Source: Streptomyces sp. NBC_00259 (GTDB lineage: Bacteria > Actinomycetota > Actinomycetes > Streptomycetales > Streptomycetaceae). From it: a DNA stretch of 64,000 bases. Every line of letters starts with the position of its first letter. The stretch's first letter is position 1. A program made the position numbers and the translations under genes. Shown piece after piece: positions 9,553 to 18,544 of the stretch. The stretch lies in the NCBI RefSeq assembly GCF_036181745.1, contig NZ_CP108080.1, forward strand, positions 1,178,001 through 1,242,000, given 5' to 3'. The notes below the pieces were generated by a model. It was not told the origin of the DNA. It did no database searches and saw only the letters and a list, made by a program, of their open reading frames with translations.

Positions 9553-10011
9553 TCAGCCGTTGTCGGTGCCGGTGCCGCGCGATTCGGCGAGGAGGCGCAG
9601 GGCGCGCGCGTCGCGGATGGCGTGCCGACGGGCGACTCCCGGCTGGATTCCCAGGACCGGGAGGCTCGTGCCGTCACTCAGATCGAGGAACACCCAGGGG
9701 TCACCCGGACGGAGGTTGACACGGAGGATCTCCGCCCACTCCAGCCGGCGGCTGCGGGTCAGGTTGACGACGGTGACCCCAAGCTCGTCGGCGACGACCT
9801 TGGGGCGGCTGAGCAGCGCCAGCACGCCGAAGAAGAGCAGCGCGGTCAGGACGAAGCTGATCCGCTCGCCGGGACCGAGCTTGTCCAGGGCGAACGCGAC
9901 GGCGGTGATGACGACGAACATCACCGTTCCGACGGACAGCAGGACGGCCCGGGTGCGGGTCGGCCTGAAGGTCACCGGGAGAGCGGGCAGCTCCTGTTGT
10001 TCCACAGTCAT
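9553..10011 (-). CDS. PH-domain membrane protein
   Basis: A 152-residue protein with two adjacent hydrophobic helices (about 25-75, AVLLSVGTVMFVVITAVAFAL and ISFVLTALLFFGVLALL), then a bacterial PH-like beta domain (VVADELGVTVVNLTRSRRLEWAEILRVNL...). The WAEI and GDPWVFLDLSDG segments are typical of the bPH/PH_10 proteins of actinobacteria. Function is unknown. The ATG at 10011 follows GAGGAA; the longer frame overlapping hisG is rejected. It is the last gene of the rib-his unit, 22 bases after hisG, so it is very likely cotranscribed. Confidence 0.75.
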   Translation of the reverse strand: MTVEQQELPALPVTFRPTRTRAVLLSVGTVMFVVITAVAFALDKLGPGERISFVLTALLFFGVLALLSRPKVVADELGVTVVNLTRSRRLEWAEILRVNLRPGDPWVFLDLSDGTSLPVLGIQPGVARRHAIRDARALRLLAESRGTGTDNG

Positions 10012-10033
10012 GTTCGGTGCGTTCCTCGGAGCC

Positions 10034-10882
10034 TCAGAGCCGGCAGGCGTGGATCGCGGTCGTGAGGATCGCGCGGGCGCCCAGTGCGTACAGATCGTCC
10101 ATGATCCGCTGTGCCTCCTTGGCCGGCACCATCGCACGGACGGCGACCCAGCCCTCGTGGTGCAGCGGGGAGACGGTCGGGGACTCGAGTCCCGGGGTGA
10201 GGGAGACGGCCTGCTCCAGGTGCTCGACGCGGCAGTCGTAGTCCATCATCACGTAGGAGCGGGCGACGAGAACGCCCTGGAGGCGGCGCAGGAACTGCTG
10301 CACCTTGGGGTCGTCGGCCTTGGCGCCGGTGCGGCGGATGACGACGGCCTCGGAGGTGAGGATCGGCTCGCCGATCACGCCGAGGCCGGCGTTGCGCAGA
10401 CTCGTGCCGGTCTCCACGACATCGGCGATGACCTGGGCGACGCCCAGCTCGATCGCGGTCTCCACGGCGCCGTCGAGGTGGACGACGGAGGCGTCGATGC
10501 CGTTGTCCGCGAGGTGCTTGGCGACGATGCCCTCGTACGAGGTGGCGATGGTCAGCCCGCCGAACTCCTCGACACCGGAGGCGGTGCCGGGCTTGGTGGC
10601 GTAGCGGAACGTGGAGCGGGCGAAGCCGAGCTGGAGGATCTCCTCGGCGTTGGCACCGGAGTCCAGCAGCAGGTCGCGGCCGGTGATGCCGATGTCGAGG
10701 CGGCCCGAGCTGACGTAGATCGCGATGTCACGCGGGCGCAGGTAGAAGAACTCGACCTCGTTCTCCGGGTCGACCAGGACGAGTTCCTTGGAGTCCTTGC
10801 GCTGGAGGTAGCCCGCCTCATGGAGCATCTCCCCCGCAGGTCCGGAGAGTGAACCCTTGTTGGGGACGGCGATGCGCAGCAT
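10034..10882 (-). CDS. hisG: ATP phosphoribosyltransferase HisG
   Basis: A 282-residue long-form HisG that catalyses the first step of histidine synthesis, joining ATP and PRPP to phosphoribosyl-ATP. The start MLRIAVPNKGSLSGPAGEML is the canonical substrate-binding N-terminus, EFFYLRPRDIAIYVSSGRLDIGITGRDLL is family-typical, and the last 80 residues form the ferredoxin-like regulatory domain (LEHLEQAVSLTPGLESPTVSPL) that binds histidine for feedback inhibition. HisZ is not needed for this long form. It follows hisE, the enzyme of the second step. The pair is separate from the main his operon, as is usual in actinobacteria. Confidence 0.97.
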   Translation of the reverse strand: MLRIAVPNKGSLSGPAGEMLHEAGYLQRKDSKELVLVDPENEVEFFYLRPRDIAIYVSSGRLDIGITGRDLLLDSGANAEEILQLGFARSTFRYATKPGTASGVEEFGGLTIATSYEGIVAKHLADNGIDASVVHLDGAVETAIELGVAQVIADVVETGTSLRNAGLGVIGEPILTSEAVVIRRTGAKADDPKVQQFLRRLQGVLVARSYVMMDYDCRVEHLEQAVSLTPGLESPTVSPLHHEGWVAVRAMVPAKEAQRIMDDLYALGARAILTTAIHACRL

Positions 10883-10959
10883 GAGGCGGGCTTCCTTTGT
10901 GTGCGGAGGAGCGTGCGGAGGGAGGGTGAGCCGGTTCGGTCCGTACGGAACGAGTGTGC

Positions 10960-11232
10960 TCAGAGATGGGCGTAGACGTCGTCGAGGCTGATCCCGCGCG
11001 CGACCATCATCACCTGGACGTGGTACAGCAACTGGGAGATCTCCTCGGCGGCGGCGTCCTTGCCCTCGTACTCGGCGGCCATCCAGACTTCGGCGGCCTC
11101 CTCGACGACCTTCTTGCCGATGGCATGGACGCCCTTGTCCACCAGTTCGGCGGTGCGGGAGGTGGCGGGATCGCCGTTGGCGGCCTTGTGCTGGAGCTCG
11201 ACGAAGAGCTCCTCGAACGTCTTCTTGGACAT
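10960..11232 (-). CDS. hisE: phosphoribosyl-ATP pyrophosphatase HisE
   Basis: A 90-residue all-alpha MazG-like pyrophosphohydrolase converting phosphoribosyl-ATP to phosphoribosyl-AMP, the second step of histidine synthesis. Conserved metal-binding acidic clusters are visible in [29 protein letters not shown] and [16 protein letters not shown]. HisI is not in this window, so the hydrolase and cyclohydrolase are separate proteins. It begins 33 bases after ribH and precedes hisG by 77 bases in the same orientation. Confidence 0.96.
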   Translation of the reverse strand: MSKKTFEELFVELQHKAANGDPATSRTAELVDKGVHAIGKKVVEEAAEVWMAAEYEGKDAAAEEISQLLYHVQVMMVARGISLDDVYAHL

Positions 11233-11265
11233 GGTGGTCCCACCCTACGCGGAAGTGGGCCCTCC

Positions 11266-11751
11266 TCAGCGCCAGGGTTCAGATACTGAACGCAGCGTGG
11301 CCGCGGTGGACACGGCGGCGGTGACGGCCTCGTGTCCCTTGTCCTCGTTGGAGCCCTCCAGACCGGCCCGGTCGAGTGCCTGCTCCTCGGTGTCGCAGGT
11401 CAGTACGCCGAAGCCGACGGGGACGCCGGTGTCGACGGAGACCTTGACGAGGCCCTGGGTGACGCCCTGGCACACGTAGTCGAAGTGGGGCGTGCCGCCG
11501 CGGATGACGACGCCGAGCGCCACGATCGCGTCGTAGCCGCGGCCTGCCAGCACCTTGGCGACGACGGGCAGCTCGAAGCTGCCGGGGACCCGCAGCAGGG
11601 TGGGTTCGTCGATGCCCAGCTCGTGGAGGGCGCGCAGGGCGCCGTCGACGAGACCGTCCATGATCTTCTCGTGCCACTGGGCCGCGATGACGGCCACGCG
11701 GAGGTCTCCGCAGTTGCGTACGGACAGTTCGGGTGCGCCCTTGCCGCTCAC
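11266..11751 (-). CDS. ribH: 6,7-dimethyl-8-ribityllumazine synthase RibH
   Basis: A 161-residue lumazine synthase that condenses the RibBA products (via the pyrimidine intermediate and dihydroxybutanone phosphate) into 6,7-dimethyl-8-ribityllumazine. Family markers are [49 protein letters not shown] (with the substrate histidine) and [13 protein letters not shown]. It assembles as pentamers or icosahedral shells in this family. It is the last riboflavin gene of the operon and lies 72 bases after ribBA. Confidence 0.97.
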   Translation of the reverse strand: MSGKGAPELSVRNCGDLRVAVIAAQWHEKIMDGLVDGALRALHELGIDEPTLLRVPGSFELPVVAKVLAGRGYDAIVALGVVIRGGTPHFDYVCQGVTQGLVKVSVDTGVPVGFGVLTCDTEEQALDRAGLEGSNEDKGHEAVTAAVSTAATLRSVSEPWR

Positions 11752-11823
11752 GTTTCTCCTCGATCCGGTTCTTGCTGTCTTGACTGTCCTGCCGATGCCG
11801 CCGGTCGTGGCGGCCGACGGGTC

Positions 11824-13155
11824 CTACTGGTTGCCGCAGGTGGAGGCGGTGGCGCCGTCCAGCCAGGGCAGGTCGTGCCCCATGCGGTCCCGCTTGGTGC
11901 GCAGGTACCGCAGATTGTGCTCACCCGCCTGCAGCGGCATGACCTCACGGCCCTGGACCTTCAGTCCGTGCCGCACGAGAGCGCTGATCTTGTCGGGGTT
12001 GTTGGTCATCAGGCGGAGGCTGCGTACACCGAGGTCCTCGAGGATCTGGGCGCCCGCCGCGTAGTCCCGGGCGTCGGCGGGCAGGCCGAGTTCCAGATTG
12101 GCGTCGAGTGTGTCGCGACCGCGTTCCTGCAGCTCGTACGCCCGCAGCTTGGACACCAGTCCGATGCCTCGGCCCTCGTGGCCGCGGAGATAGACGACGA
12201 CCCCGCGGCCCGCCTCGGTGATGCGCTTCATGGAGGCTTCCAGCTGGGGGCCGCAGTCGCAGCGCAGCGAGTGGAAGATGTCGCCGGTGAGGCACTCGGA
12301 GTGGACGCGGACGAGGACGTCCTCGCCGTCGCCGAGGTCGCCGTGGACCAGCGCGACGTGCTCGACGCCGTCGGTCGTGGAGCGGTAGCCGTACGCCGTG
12401 AACGCGCCGTGCGCGGTCGGCAGGTTGACCTCGGCCTCGCGGCGGACGGTCGGCTCGGAGCTGCGGCGGTAGGCGACGAGGTCCTCGATGGAGATGATCG
12501 TGAGCCCGTGCTTGCGGGCGAACGGGATCAGCTCGGGCAGCCGCAGCATGACGCCGTCCTCGCCGGCGATCTCGACGATCGCGCCGGCGGGCCGCAGTCC
12601 CGCGAGCCGGGCGAGGTCGACGGCCGCCTCGGTGTGCCCGTTGCGCACGAGGACGCCGCCGGGCTTGGCGCGCAGCGGGAAGACATGGCCGGGGCGCACG
12701 AGGTCGGTGGGCTCGGCCGTGCCGCTCGCCAGCAGCTGGAGGGTGGTGGCGCGGTCGGCGGCGGAGATGCCGGTGGTGACACCGTGCGCGGGGGCGGCGT
12801 CGACGGAGACGGTGAAGGCCGTGCTCATCGACTCGGTGTTGTGCTCGACCATCTGCGGCAGCTGGAGCCGCTCCAGTTCGTCGCTCTCCATGGGGGCGCA
12901 GATCAGGCCCCGGCACTCGCTCATCATGAACGCGACGATCTCGGGCGTGGCCTTCTCGGCGGCGATGACGAGGTCGCCCTCGTTCTCACGGTCCTCGTCG
13001 TCGACGACGACGACGGGGCGGCCCGCGGCGATGTCACGGATGGCCTGGTCGACGGGGTCGAGCACGAGCTCCTCCTCCGGGTACCAGGTGGTGTGGATCG
13101 CAGGTGCGGCGTGGAACGCCTCGGTCGGGGTGGTGGGAGACGGGCGGGATGTCAT
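11824..13155 (-). CDS. ribBA: bifunctional DHBP synthase / GTP cyclohydrolase II RibBA
   Basis: A 443-residue fusion enzyme. Residues about 30-230 are 3,4-dihydroxy-2-butanone-4-phosphate synthase ([20 protein letters not shown] with the acidic metal site, and [14 protein letters not shown]). Residues about 235-430 are GTP cyclohydrolase II, with zinc cysteines in [19 protein letters not shown], the HEGRGIGL loop and MTNNPDK. It supplies both precursors of riboflavin from ribulose-5-phosphate and GTP. The ATG at 13155 has AAGGAG upstream and overlaps the ribM stop by 4 bases. A long antisense-looking extension of the same frame over ribM is discarded. Confidence 0.96.
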   Translation of the reverse strand: MTSRPSPTTPTEAFHAAPAIHTTWYPEEELVLDPVDQAIRDIAAGRPVVVVDDEDRENEGDLVIAAEKATPEIVAFMMSECRGLICAPMESDELERLQLPQMVEHNTESMSTAFTVSVDAAPAHGVTTGISAADRATTLQLLASGTAEPTDLVRPGHVFPLRAKPGGVLVRNGHTEAAVDLARLAGLRPAGAIVEIAGEDGVMLRLPELIPFARKHGLTIISIEDLVAYRRSSEPTVRREAEVNLPTAHGAFTAYGYRSTTDGVEHVALVHGDLGDGEDVLVRVHSECLTGDIFHSLRCDCGPQLEASMKRITEAGRGVVVYLRGHEGRGIGLVSKLRAYELQERGRDTLDANLELGLPADARDYAAGAQILEDLGVRSLRLMTNNPDKISALVRHGLKVQGREVMPLQAGEHNLRYLRTKRDRMGHDLPWLDGATASTCGNQ

Positions 13156-13799
13156 GCTGCCGCTCCTTCCAGGGCGGGAGTCGTACGGGATCGCAGCCAC
13201 CAGTCGCGCATGCCCCACAGGACGAGCGCGCCGTAGATGACGTAGACGAACCCGGAGAACGCGAAGCCGTTGGCGAAGTTCAGCGGTACGCCGACGAGGT
13301 CGACCAGCAGCCAGGCGAACCAGAACTCGACCATGCCGCGGGCCTGGGCGTACATGGCGACCAGCGTGCCGACGAAGATGTACGCGTCCGGCCACGGGTC
13401 CCAGGACAGGGACGGGTAGGCGGTGAAGAGCAGGGCGACGGCGACGGTGCCGAGCGCCGCCCCGGCCAGCATCACGCCGCGCTGGCGCCAGGTGGCGAAG
13501 CGTACGGCGATCGAACCGTCCTGGGCCTGCTGCCGGCCGCGGGTCCACTGCCAGTAGCCCCAGGCCGCGACGGCCATGACGACGACCTGCTTGCCCGCGC
13601 TGCCGGTCAGATGGGACGTGGCGAACGCGGCGAAGAGGATGAGGCCGGACAGGAACTGGGCGGGCCAGGTCCATATGGAGCGGCGCCAGCCGAGCGCGAG
13701 GGCGATCAGGCCGATCACGTTGCCGATCATGTCGGACCACTTGATGTGCTGGTCGAAGGCCGTGAAGGCCTCGGAGTTCAGCCAGTCCAGGGCGCTCAC
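13152..13799 (-). CDS. ribM: PnuC-family vitamin transporter, probable riboflavin transporter RibM
   Basis: A 215-residue membrane protein of the PnuC fold with about seven helices ([77 protein letters not shown]). The WGYWQW motif is the family hallmark. PnuC proteins normally carry nicotinamide riboside, but members encoded inside FMN-riboswitch operons of Streptomyces and Corynebacterium (RibM/PnuX) transport riboflavin and roseoflavin. The position between ribE and ribBA with 4-base overlaps on both sides supports the RibM assignment; substrate is inferred from context. Confidence 0.88.
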   Translation of the reverse strand: MSALDWLNSEAFTAFDQHIKWSDMIGNVIGLIALALGWRRSIWTWPAQFLSGLILFAAFATSHLTGSAGKQVVVMAVAAWGYWQWTRGRQQAQDGSIAVRFATWRQRGVMLAGAALGTVAVALLFTAYPSLSWDPWPDAYIFVGTLVAMYAQARGMVEFWFAWLLVDLVGVPLNFANGFAFSGFVYVIYGALVLWGMRDWWLRSRTTPALEGAAA

Positions 13800-14404
13800 T
13801 CGCCGCTCTCCTTCGCGTCCGCGCCGAGCAGCCGCTCGACGTACTTGGCGATGACGTCGACCTCGAGGTTGACCGGGTCGCCGGGCTGCTTGATGCCGAG
13901 CGTGGTCAGCGCGAGGGTGGTGGGGATCAGGCTGATGGTGAAGTGGTCGGCGCCCGCGTCGACGACGGTGAGGCTGACTCCGTCGACGGTGATGGAGCCC
14001 TTCTCGACGACGTAGCGGCCGAGCTCCGCCGGGAGGGAGACCTTGACGAGCTCCCAGTGCTCGGACGGAGTGCGCTCGACGACCGTGCCGGTGCCGTCGA
14101 CATGTCCCTGGACGATGTGCCCGCCGAACCGGCCGTCGGCCACCATCGGCCGCTCCAGGTTGACCCGGGAGCCGACGGCGAGCGCGCCCAGGCTGGAGCG
14201 CTTCAGCGTCTCGGCCATCACATCGGCGGTGAACTCGCCGTCGCCGGTCTCCACGACGGTGAGGCAGACGCCGTTCACGGCGATGGAATCGCCGTGCTTC
14301 GCGTCCTCGGTGACGACGGGTCCGCGCAGTCGGAAGCGGGACGAGTCACCGAGGTCCTCGACGGCGGTGACCTCGCCCAGCTCTTCGACGATTCCGGTGA
14401 ACAC
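13796..14404 (-). CDS. ribE: riboflavin synthase alpha chain RibE
   Basis: A 202-residue trimeric riboflavin synthase that dismutates two lumazine molecules to riboflavin and a pyrimidine that is recycled. It starts [12 protein letters not shown] (GTG at 14404), the canonical N-terminus, and contains the duplicated lumazine-binding barrels: [14 protein letters not shown] near 38-52 and [17 protein letters not shown] near 140. It lies 2 bases after the ribD stop and overlaps ribM by 4 bases. The gene is called ribE or ribB depending on the nomenclature used. Confidence 0.95.
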   Translation of the reverse strand: MFTGIVEELGEVTAVEDLGDSSRFRLRGPVVTEDAKHGDSIAVNGVCLTVVETGDGEFTADVMAETLKRSSLGALAVGSRVNLERPMVADGRFGGHIVQGHVDGTGTVVERTPSEHWELVKVSLPAELGRYVVEKGSITVDGVSLTVVDAGADHFTISLIPTTLALTTLGIKQPGDPVNLEVDVIAKYVERLLGADAKESGE

Positions 14405-14406
14405 TC

Positions 14407-15483
14407 TCAGGCTCCCTTGGGGACGGTCGCGGTGATGCGCAGATCGGGGCCGAGGCGGACGGCCTCGGTCACGTCGAGCCGCAACGCTTCGGTGATGGTG
14501 GTGATTCCGGCGTCGGCGAGGGCGGGCCGGCCCGCGCCGAGGAGTACGGGGGCGAGGTAGCCGACGACGGCGTCGACGGCTCCCGCGGAGACGAAGGACC
14601 CGGCCAGCGTCGGGCCGCCTTCGAGCAGTACGGAGCGGACGCCGCGCGCGTACAGGGCGTCCAGCAGCGCGGGTACGGACAGGCCGTGGCCCGCCCTGGG
14701 CAGCCGTACGACGTCCGGGAGGGCGGTCTCGGCGTCCTCGGCGACCGCGATCAGGGTCGGCGCGGTGTCGTCGAGGACGCGGGCACCGGGCCTCACGGCG
14801 GTGGCGTCGGTGTCGATCACGACCCTCAGCGGCTGGGTCACTCCGTCGATGCCGCGGACCGCGAGGTGCGGGTCGTCGGCGCGGGCGGTGCCGGAGCCGA
14901 CGATCACGGCGTCGGCCTCGGCGCGCAGGCGGTGGACGTCGGCGCGGGACTCGGGCGAGCTGATCCAGCGGCTGGTGCCGTCCGCTGCGGCGATGCGTCC
15001 GTCGAGGGTGGCGGCGTACTTCCACAGGACGTAGGGGCGGCGGTGGCGTACGGAGGTGAGCCAGGCGATGTTGCCGGCCTCGGCCTCGTCCCCCAGGAGG
15101 CCCTGCTCGACCTGGACGCCGGCGGCGCGCAGGGTGTCGGCGCCCCCGGTGGCCTGCGGGGTGGGGTCGGCGACGGCGTACACGACACGGGCGATCCCGG
15201 CCTCGACGAGGGCCTGGGCGCAGGGGCCGGTACGGCCGGTGTGGTTGCAGGGTTCGAGGGTGACGTAGGCGGTCCCGCCGCGGGAGCGTTCGCCCGCGTC
15301 CCGGAGGGCGTGGATCTCGGCGTGGGGGCCGCCCGCACGCTGATGGAACCCCTCGCCCACCTGCTGTCCGGCGGCGTCGGTGATGACGCACCCGACGACC
15401 GGGTTGGGGCTGGTGGAGCCGAGTCCACGGGCGGCGAGCGCGACGGCTCGGCGCATGGCGTGCGTGTCGGCCGGGGTGGCCAC
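14407..15483 (-). CDS. ribD: bifunctional riboflavin deaminase/reductase RibD
   Basis: A 358-residue enzyme that catalyses the second and third steps after GTP ring opening. The N-terminal zinc deaminase domain has HAEIHAL and [14 protein letters not shown] as the H-x-E and PCxxxxxxxxC metal motifs. The C-terminal reductase (about 145-355) carries [17 protein letters not shown] and the NADPH-site [12 protein letters not shown]. The GTG at 15483 is 5 bases after AGGAGGA. It is the first gene behind the FMN riboswitch, with a leader of about 165 bases between aptamer and start. Confidence 0.95.
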   Translation of the reverse strand: MATPADTHAMRRAVALAARGLGSTSPNPVVGCVITDAAGQQVGEGFHQRAGGPHAEIHALRDAGERSRGGTAYVTLEPCNHTGRTGPCAQALVEAGIARVVYAVADPTPQATGGADTLRAAGVQVEQGLLGDEAEAGNIAWLTSVRHRRPYVLWKYAATLDGRIAAADGTSRWISSPESRADVHRLRAEADAVIVGSGTARADDPHLAVRGIDGVTQPLRVVIDTDATAVRPGARVLDDTAPTLIAVAEDAETALPDVVRLPRAGHGLSVPALLDALYARGVRSVLLEGGPTLAGSFVSAGAVDAVVGYLAPVLLGAGRPALADAGITTITEALRLDVTEAVRLGPDLRITATVPKGA

Positions 15484-15647
15484 CGGGTCCTCCTGCCTCT
15501 TCGGGCACGGACTCCGGGGCTGTCGATGACGACAGAGAAAGCGGGACAACGCCTCAGGGGAACGCCGACGCCGACGGAACGGATCGCCCTCGAGTGTCCC
15601 GCGAGGACGATCAGCCGCCATGGCCGACGGACCACGAGGGCCGCCCG

Positions 15648-15776
15648 CCGCGCACTGCCTCCCATCCGGACTTTAACCGTCGGTCCAGGAATTTCACCTG
15701 GTCAACCGGCCGCTGGATGCGGACGGGTCGCGGACTGTAACCGCCGGTTCGGAATTGCACCGACCCCGGAGCGCGC
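15648..15776 (-). promoter_or_regulatory. FMN riboswitch (RFN element)
   Basis: On the reverse strand the conserved core blocks appear in order: GGGGTCGGTGCAATTCCGA, ACCGGCGGTTACAGTCCGC, GGTGAAATTCCTGG, ACCGACGGTTAAAGTCCGG and ATGGGAGGCAG. These are the signature joining and loop sequences of the FMN aptamer, and flanking GCGC segments close helix P1. The aptamer lies directly upstream of ribD and should reduce expression of the whole rib operon when FMN is plentiful. In high-GC actinobacteria such elements often act on translation initiation; I cannot tell here whether termination or translation is controlled. Confidence 0.97.
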
Positions 15777-15869
15777 TGCTGCTGATACAGGGCCAGTGTG
15801 CCACGGCCTCCGGTGAGCCATACGGGCGAGCCTCTGTGTCCTGGCTCACAGGATCCCTTCGGACCGGAA

Positions 15870-15911
15870 TGGTCCAGACCTATTGACGCACTGGTCTAGT
15901 CCTCTTAATCT
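15870..15911 (+). promoter_or_regulatory. second chitinase promoter with direct-repeat operator and DasR-type dre
   Basis: TGGTCCAGACCT (15870-15881) and TGGTCTAGTCCT (15892-15903) form the direct repeat, 22 bases apart, and the second is inside ACTGGTCTAG as at 576. The promoter is TTGACG (15883-15888), 17 bases, TAATCT (15906-15911). The register of -35 box, dre and -10 box is identical to that of the first chitinase, so both are very likely induced by chitin breakdown products through the same regulators. Confidence 0.88.
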
Positions 15912-16022
15912 CTGCGTCACCTCCGCGGAGCGGCCCAGCCGGTGTGCGCACGCCCGGGCCCAACACGACCCACTCGCCCGCCAGTTGTGTGATCCCCACT
16001 CCCTCCCCAGGAGGCCACCACC

Positions 16023-18410
16023 GTGCTCACCCCCACCCGCGCGAGAGCGACGCTCCTCGCGGCCGCGGCAGCCGCCGCAGGACTGCTGCTGAGCTCGCTC
16101 TCCGGCGGCGTATCGCACGCCGCCGACAACGAGTCCTGTCGCCCCGACGGGCTCTACGCCACCCCCGGTGTCGACGTCCCCTACTGCTCGGTCTACGACA
16201 CCGACGGCCGCGAGAAGATGGGCGCCGACCACAAGCGCCGCGTGATCGGCTACTTCACCGGCTGGCGCACCGGGAACAACGGCGAGCCCGCCTATCTCGC
16301 CTCCGACATTCCCTGGGACAAGATCACCCACATCAACTACGCCTTCGGGCACATCGGCGGCGACAACAGACTGTCGGTCGGCACGGACGGTCCGGCCAAC
16401 GCCGCCACCGGCATGACCTGGCCGGGCGTGGCGGGCGCGGAGATGGACCCGGCGTACACGTACAAGGGCCACTTCAACCTGCTCGGCAAGTTCAAGAAGC
16501 AGCACCCGGACGTGAAGACGCTGATCTCGGTCGGCGGCTGGGCCGAGACCGGGGGCTACTTCGACGACAACGGCGGGCGGGTGGACTCCGGCGGCTTCTA
16601 CGCGATGGCGACCAACGCCGACGGCTCGGTGAACCAGGCCGGGATCGACACCTTCGCGGACTCCGCCGTCACGTTCATCAAGAAGTACGGGTTCAACGGC
16701 GTCGACATCGACTACGAGTACCCGACGACGATGAAGGACGCCGGCAATCCGCTGGACCACACCGTCGCCAACGCGCGGCGCGCCGGACTCGTCAAGGGCT
16801 ACGCCGCGCTGATGAAGACACTGCGCGAGAAGCTCGACCGGGCGGGCGCGGCGGACGGGAAGCACTATCTGCTGACCGTGGCGGCGCCGTCGTCCGGATA
16901 TCTGCTGCGCGGAATGGAGACGTTCCAGGTCCAGAAGTACCTGGACTACGTCAACATCATGTCCTACGACCTCCACGGCGCGTGGAACGAGTACGTCGGC
17001 CCGAACGCCTCGCTCTTCGACGACGGCAAGGACGGCGAACTCGCGGCGGCCGGGGTCTACTCGACCTCCCAGTACGGCGGGATCGGCTATCTCAACACCG
17101 ACTGGGCCTATCACTACTTCCGCGGCTCGATGCCGGCCGGCCGGATCAACATCGGACTCCCGTACTACACACGCGGTTTCAGGAACGTGCAGGGCGGAAC
17201 GGACGGTCTGTGGGGCAAGGCTCCCTCGACGAGCTGTCCGGCCGGCTCGGGACTGACCAAGTGCGGTGACGGCGCGGTCGGCATCGACAACCTCTGGCAC
17301 GACAAGGACACCGCGGGCAACGAGTCCCCGGCCGGTTCCAACCCGATGTGGCACGCCAAGAACCTGGAGCGGGGCGTCGTCGGCGACTACGTCACGCGGT
17401 ACGGCTTCCCCGCCGGGACGACGCTGACCGGCACGTACGCCCGCAAGTACGACTCGACGCTGGTCGCTCCATGGCTGTGGAACGCCCAGAAGAAGGTCTT
17501 CCTGTCGACGGAGGACGAGCAGTCGGTGAACGCCAAGGCCGACTACGTGGTGAACAGGGGCATCGGCGGCACGATGATCTGGGAACTGGCCGGCGACTAC
17601 GGCTGGAACGCCGCGAAGGGCCAGTACGAGATGGGCGACACGCTCACCACCGCCATGTACGAGAAGTTCAAGTCCGCGGCTCCGTACGGCGCGCGGCGTG
17701 CGACGGCCGCGACACCGGCCGAAGCGGTCGACCTGGGCGTGGAGTTCGGGCAGTTCCCGCTCGGCGACTCCAACTACCCGATCAGCCCGAAGCTGAAGAT
17801 CACCAACAACACGACGGCGACGCTCCCGGGCGGCACGGAGTTCCAGTTCGACTACGGCACGTCCGCTCCCGGGAACGCCAAGGACCAGTCCGGCTTCGGC
17901 ACGACCGTGGTGCGCAGCGACCACACCGGCACGAACGTGGGCGGGCTGAAGGGCGACCACCACCGCGTCTCGCTGAAGCTGCCGAGCTGGCAGACGCTGG
18001 CGCCCGGGGCGTCCGTACAGCTGGACTTCGTGTACTACCTGCCGGTGTCGACGCCGTCGAACTGGACGGTGACCTTCGGCGGGAAGACGTATGCGCTGGC
18101 GGGTGATCTGGCCCGGGGAACGAGCCTGGTCGATCCCGGGTCGGGCACGACCGGCGGGACGACCACCGGCGGGACGACCACCGGCGGCACGGACAACGGG
18201 GGTACGACGACCGGAGGCACGAACACCGGCGGCACGACGGGCGGGGGCGGCCAGTGCACGGCGCCCGCGTGGAACCCGACGACCGAGTACGTGGGCAACA
18301 CGACCGTCTCCCACAACTCCCGCAGCTGGAAGGCGAAGTGGTGGACGAAGGGCGAGGAGCCGGGTACCACCGGTGAATGGGGGGTGTGGCAGGACCTCGG
18401 CGCCTGCTGA
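16023..18410 (+). CDS. secreted modular chitinase: GH18, CBM-like domain, Gly/Thr linker, CBM5/12
   Basis: A 795-residue extracellular chitinase. After a Sec signal (cleavage near SHAAD, residues 32-36) the GH18 domain spans about 75-550, with SVGGWAE and a catalytic motif NGVDIDYE at 225-232 (acid/base Glu232). The first aspartate of the usual DxxDxDxE motif is Asn here. A beta-sandwich domain (about 565-700, [19 protein letters not shown]) resembles a chitinase-associated binding module. A [12 protein letters not shown] repeat linker (about 705-743) leads to a C-terminal chitin-binding CBM5/12 domain rich in Trp ([21 protein letters not shown]). The GTG at 16023 follows AGGAGG. Monocistronic, dre-controlled. 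From memory the positional equivalent in S. coelicolor is SCO1444. Confidence 0.95.
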   Translation: MLTPTRARATLLAAAAAAAGLLLSSLSGGVSHAADNESCRPDGLYATPGVDVPYCSVYDTDGREKMGADHKRRVIGYFTGWRTGNNGEPAYLASDIPWDKITHINYAFGHIGGDNRLSVGTDGPANAATGMTWPGVAGAEMDPAYTYKGHFNLLGKFKKQHPDVKTLISVGGWAETGGYFDDNGGRVDSGGFYAMATNADGSVNQAGIDTFADSAVTFIKKYGFNGVDIDYEYPTTMKDAGNPLDHTVANARRAGLVKGYAALMKTLREKLDRAGAADGKHYLLTVAAPSSGYLLRGMETFQVQKYLDYVNIMSYDLHGAWNEYVGPNASLFDDGKDGELAAAGVYSTSQYGGIGYLNTDWAYHYFRGSMPAGRINIGLPYYTRGFRNVQGGTDGLWGKAPSTSCPAGSGLTKCGDGAVGIDNLWHDKDTAGNESPAGSNPMWHAKNLERGVVGDYVTRYGFPAGTTLTGTYARKYDSTLVAPWLWNAQKKVFLSTEDEQSVNAKADYVVNRGIGGTMIWELAGDYGWNAAKGQYEMGDTLTTAMYEKFKSAAPYGARRATAATPAEAVDLGVEFGQFPLGDSNYPISPKLKITNNTTATLPGGTEFQFDYGTSAPGNAKDQSGFGTTVVRSDHTGTNVGGLKGDHHRVSLKLPSWQTLAPGASVQLDFVYYLPVSTPSNWTVTFGGKTYALAGDLARGTSLVDPGSGTTGGTTTGGTTTGGTDNGGTTTGGTNTGGTTGGGGQCTAPAWNPTTEYVGNTTVSHNSRSWKAKWWTKGEEPGTTGEWGVWQDLGAC
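18140..18248 (+). repeat. coding repeat: Gly/Thr linker of the chitinase
   Basis: A GGCGGGACGACCACC-like unit is repeated imperfectly and encodes [16 protein letters not shown] tracts. It is the flexible linker between the catalytic part and the terminal chitin-binding domain. Such repeats readily expand and contract by slippage. Confidence 0.75.
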
Positions 18411-18427
18411 CCCTCAGCGCGAGAACG

Positions 18428-18462
18428 CCCGGCGGCGGTTCCCGGCCCTTGCCGCCGCCGGG
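18428..18462 (+). terminator. chitinase terminator
   Basis: CCCGGCGGCGG (18428-18438) pairs perfectly with CCGCCGCCGGG (18452-18462), 18 bases after the chitinase stop. Confidence 0.8.
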
Positions 18463-18512
18463 TCCTCATGGCTCCCGTGACCCCGGGAGACGGGGCTGCG
18501 CCGACGCCGCCG

Positions 18513-18543
18513 GGCCCGTCCGCCCTCGGAGGCCGGACGGGCC
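18513..18543 (-). terminator. terminator of the ROK regulator gene
   Basis: GGCCCGTCCG (18513-18522) pairs with CGGACGGGCC (18534-18543), immediately beyond the leftward stop codon at 18545. With the hairpin at 18428 it insulates two convergent genes. Confidence 0.75.
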
Positions 18544-18544
18544 T

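Larger units (their letters stand above)
15484..16022. other. divergent regulatory region between ribD and chitinase
   Basis: Reading leftward this region holds the expression platform (15484-15647) and aptamer (15648-15776) of the ribD leader. Reading rightward it holds the chitinase operator and promoter (15870-15911) and an AGGAGG ribosome site near 16010. I see no gene in it. Confidence 0.7.

Noticed and set aside
15846..18314. 822-residue reverse-strand frame across the second chitinase
   Set aside because: Low-complexity Arg/Gly/Val composition, antisense to a GH18 gene with clear domains.
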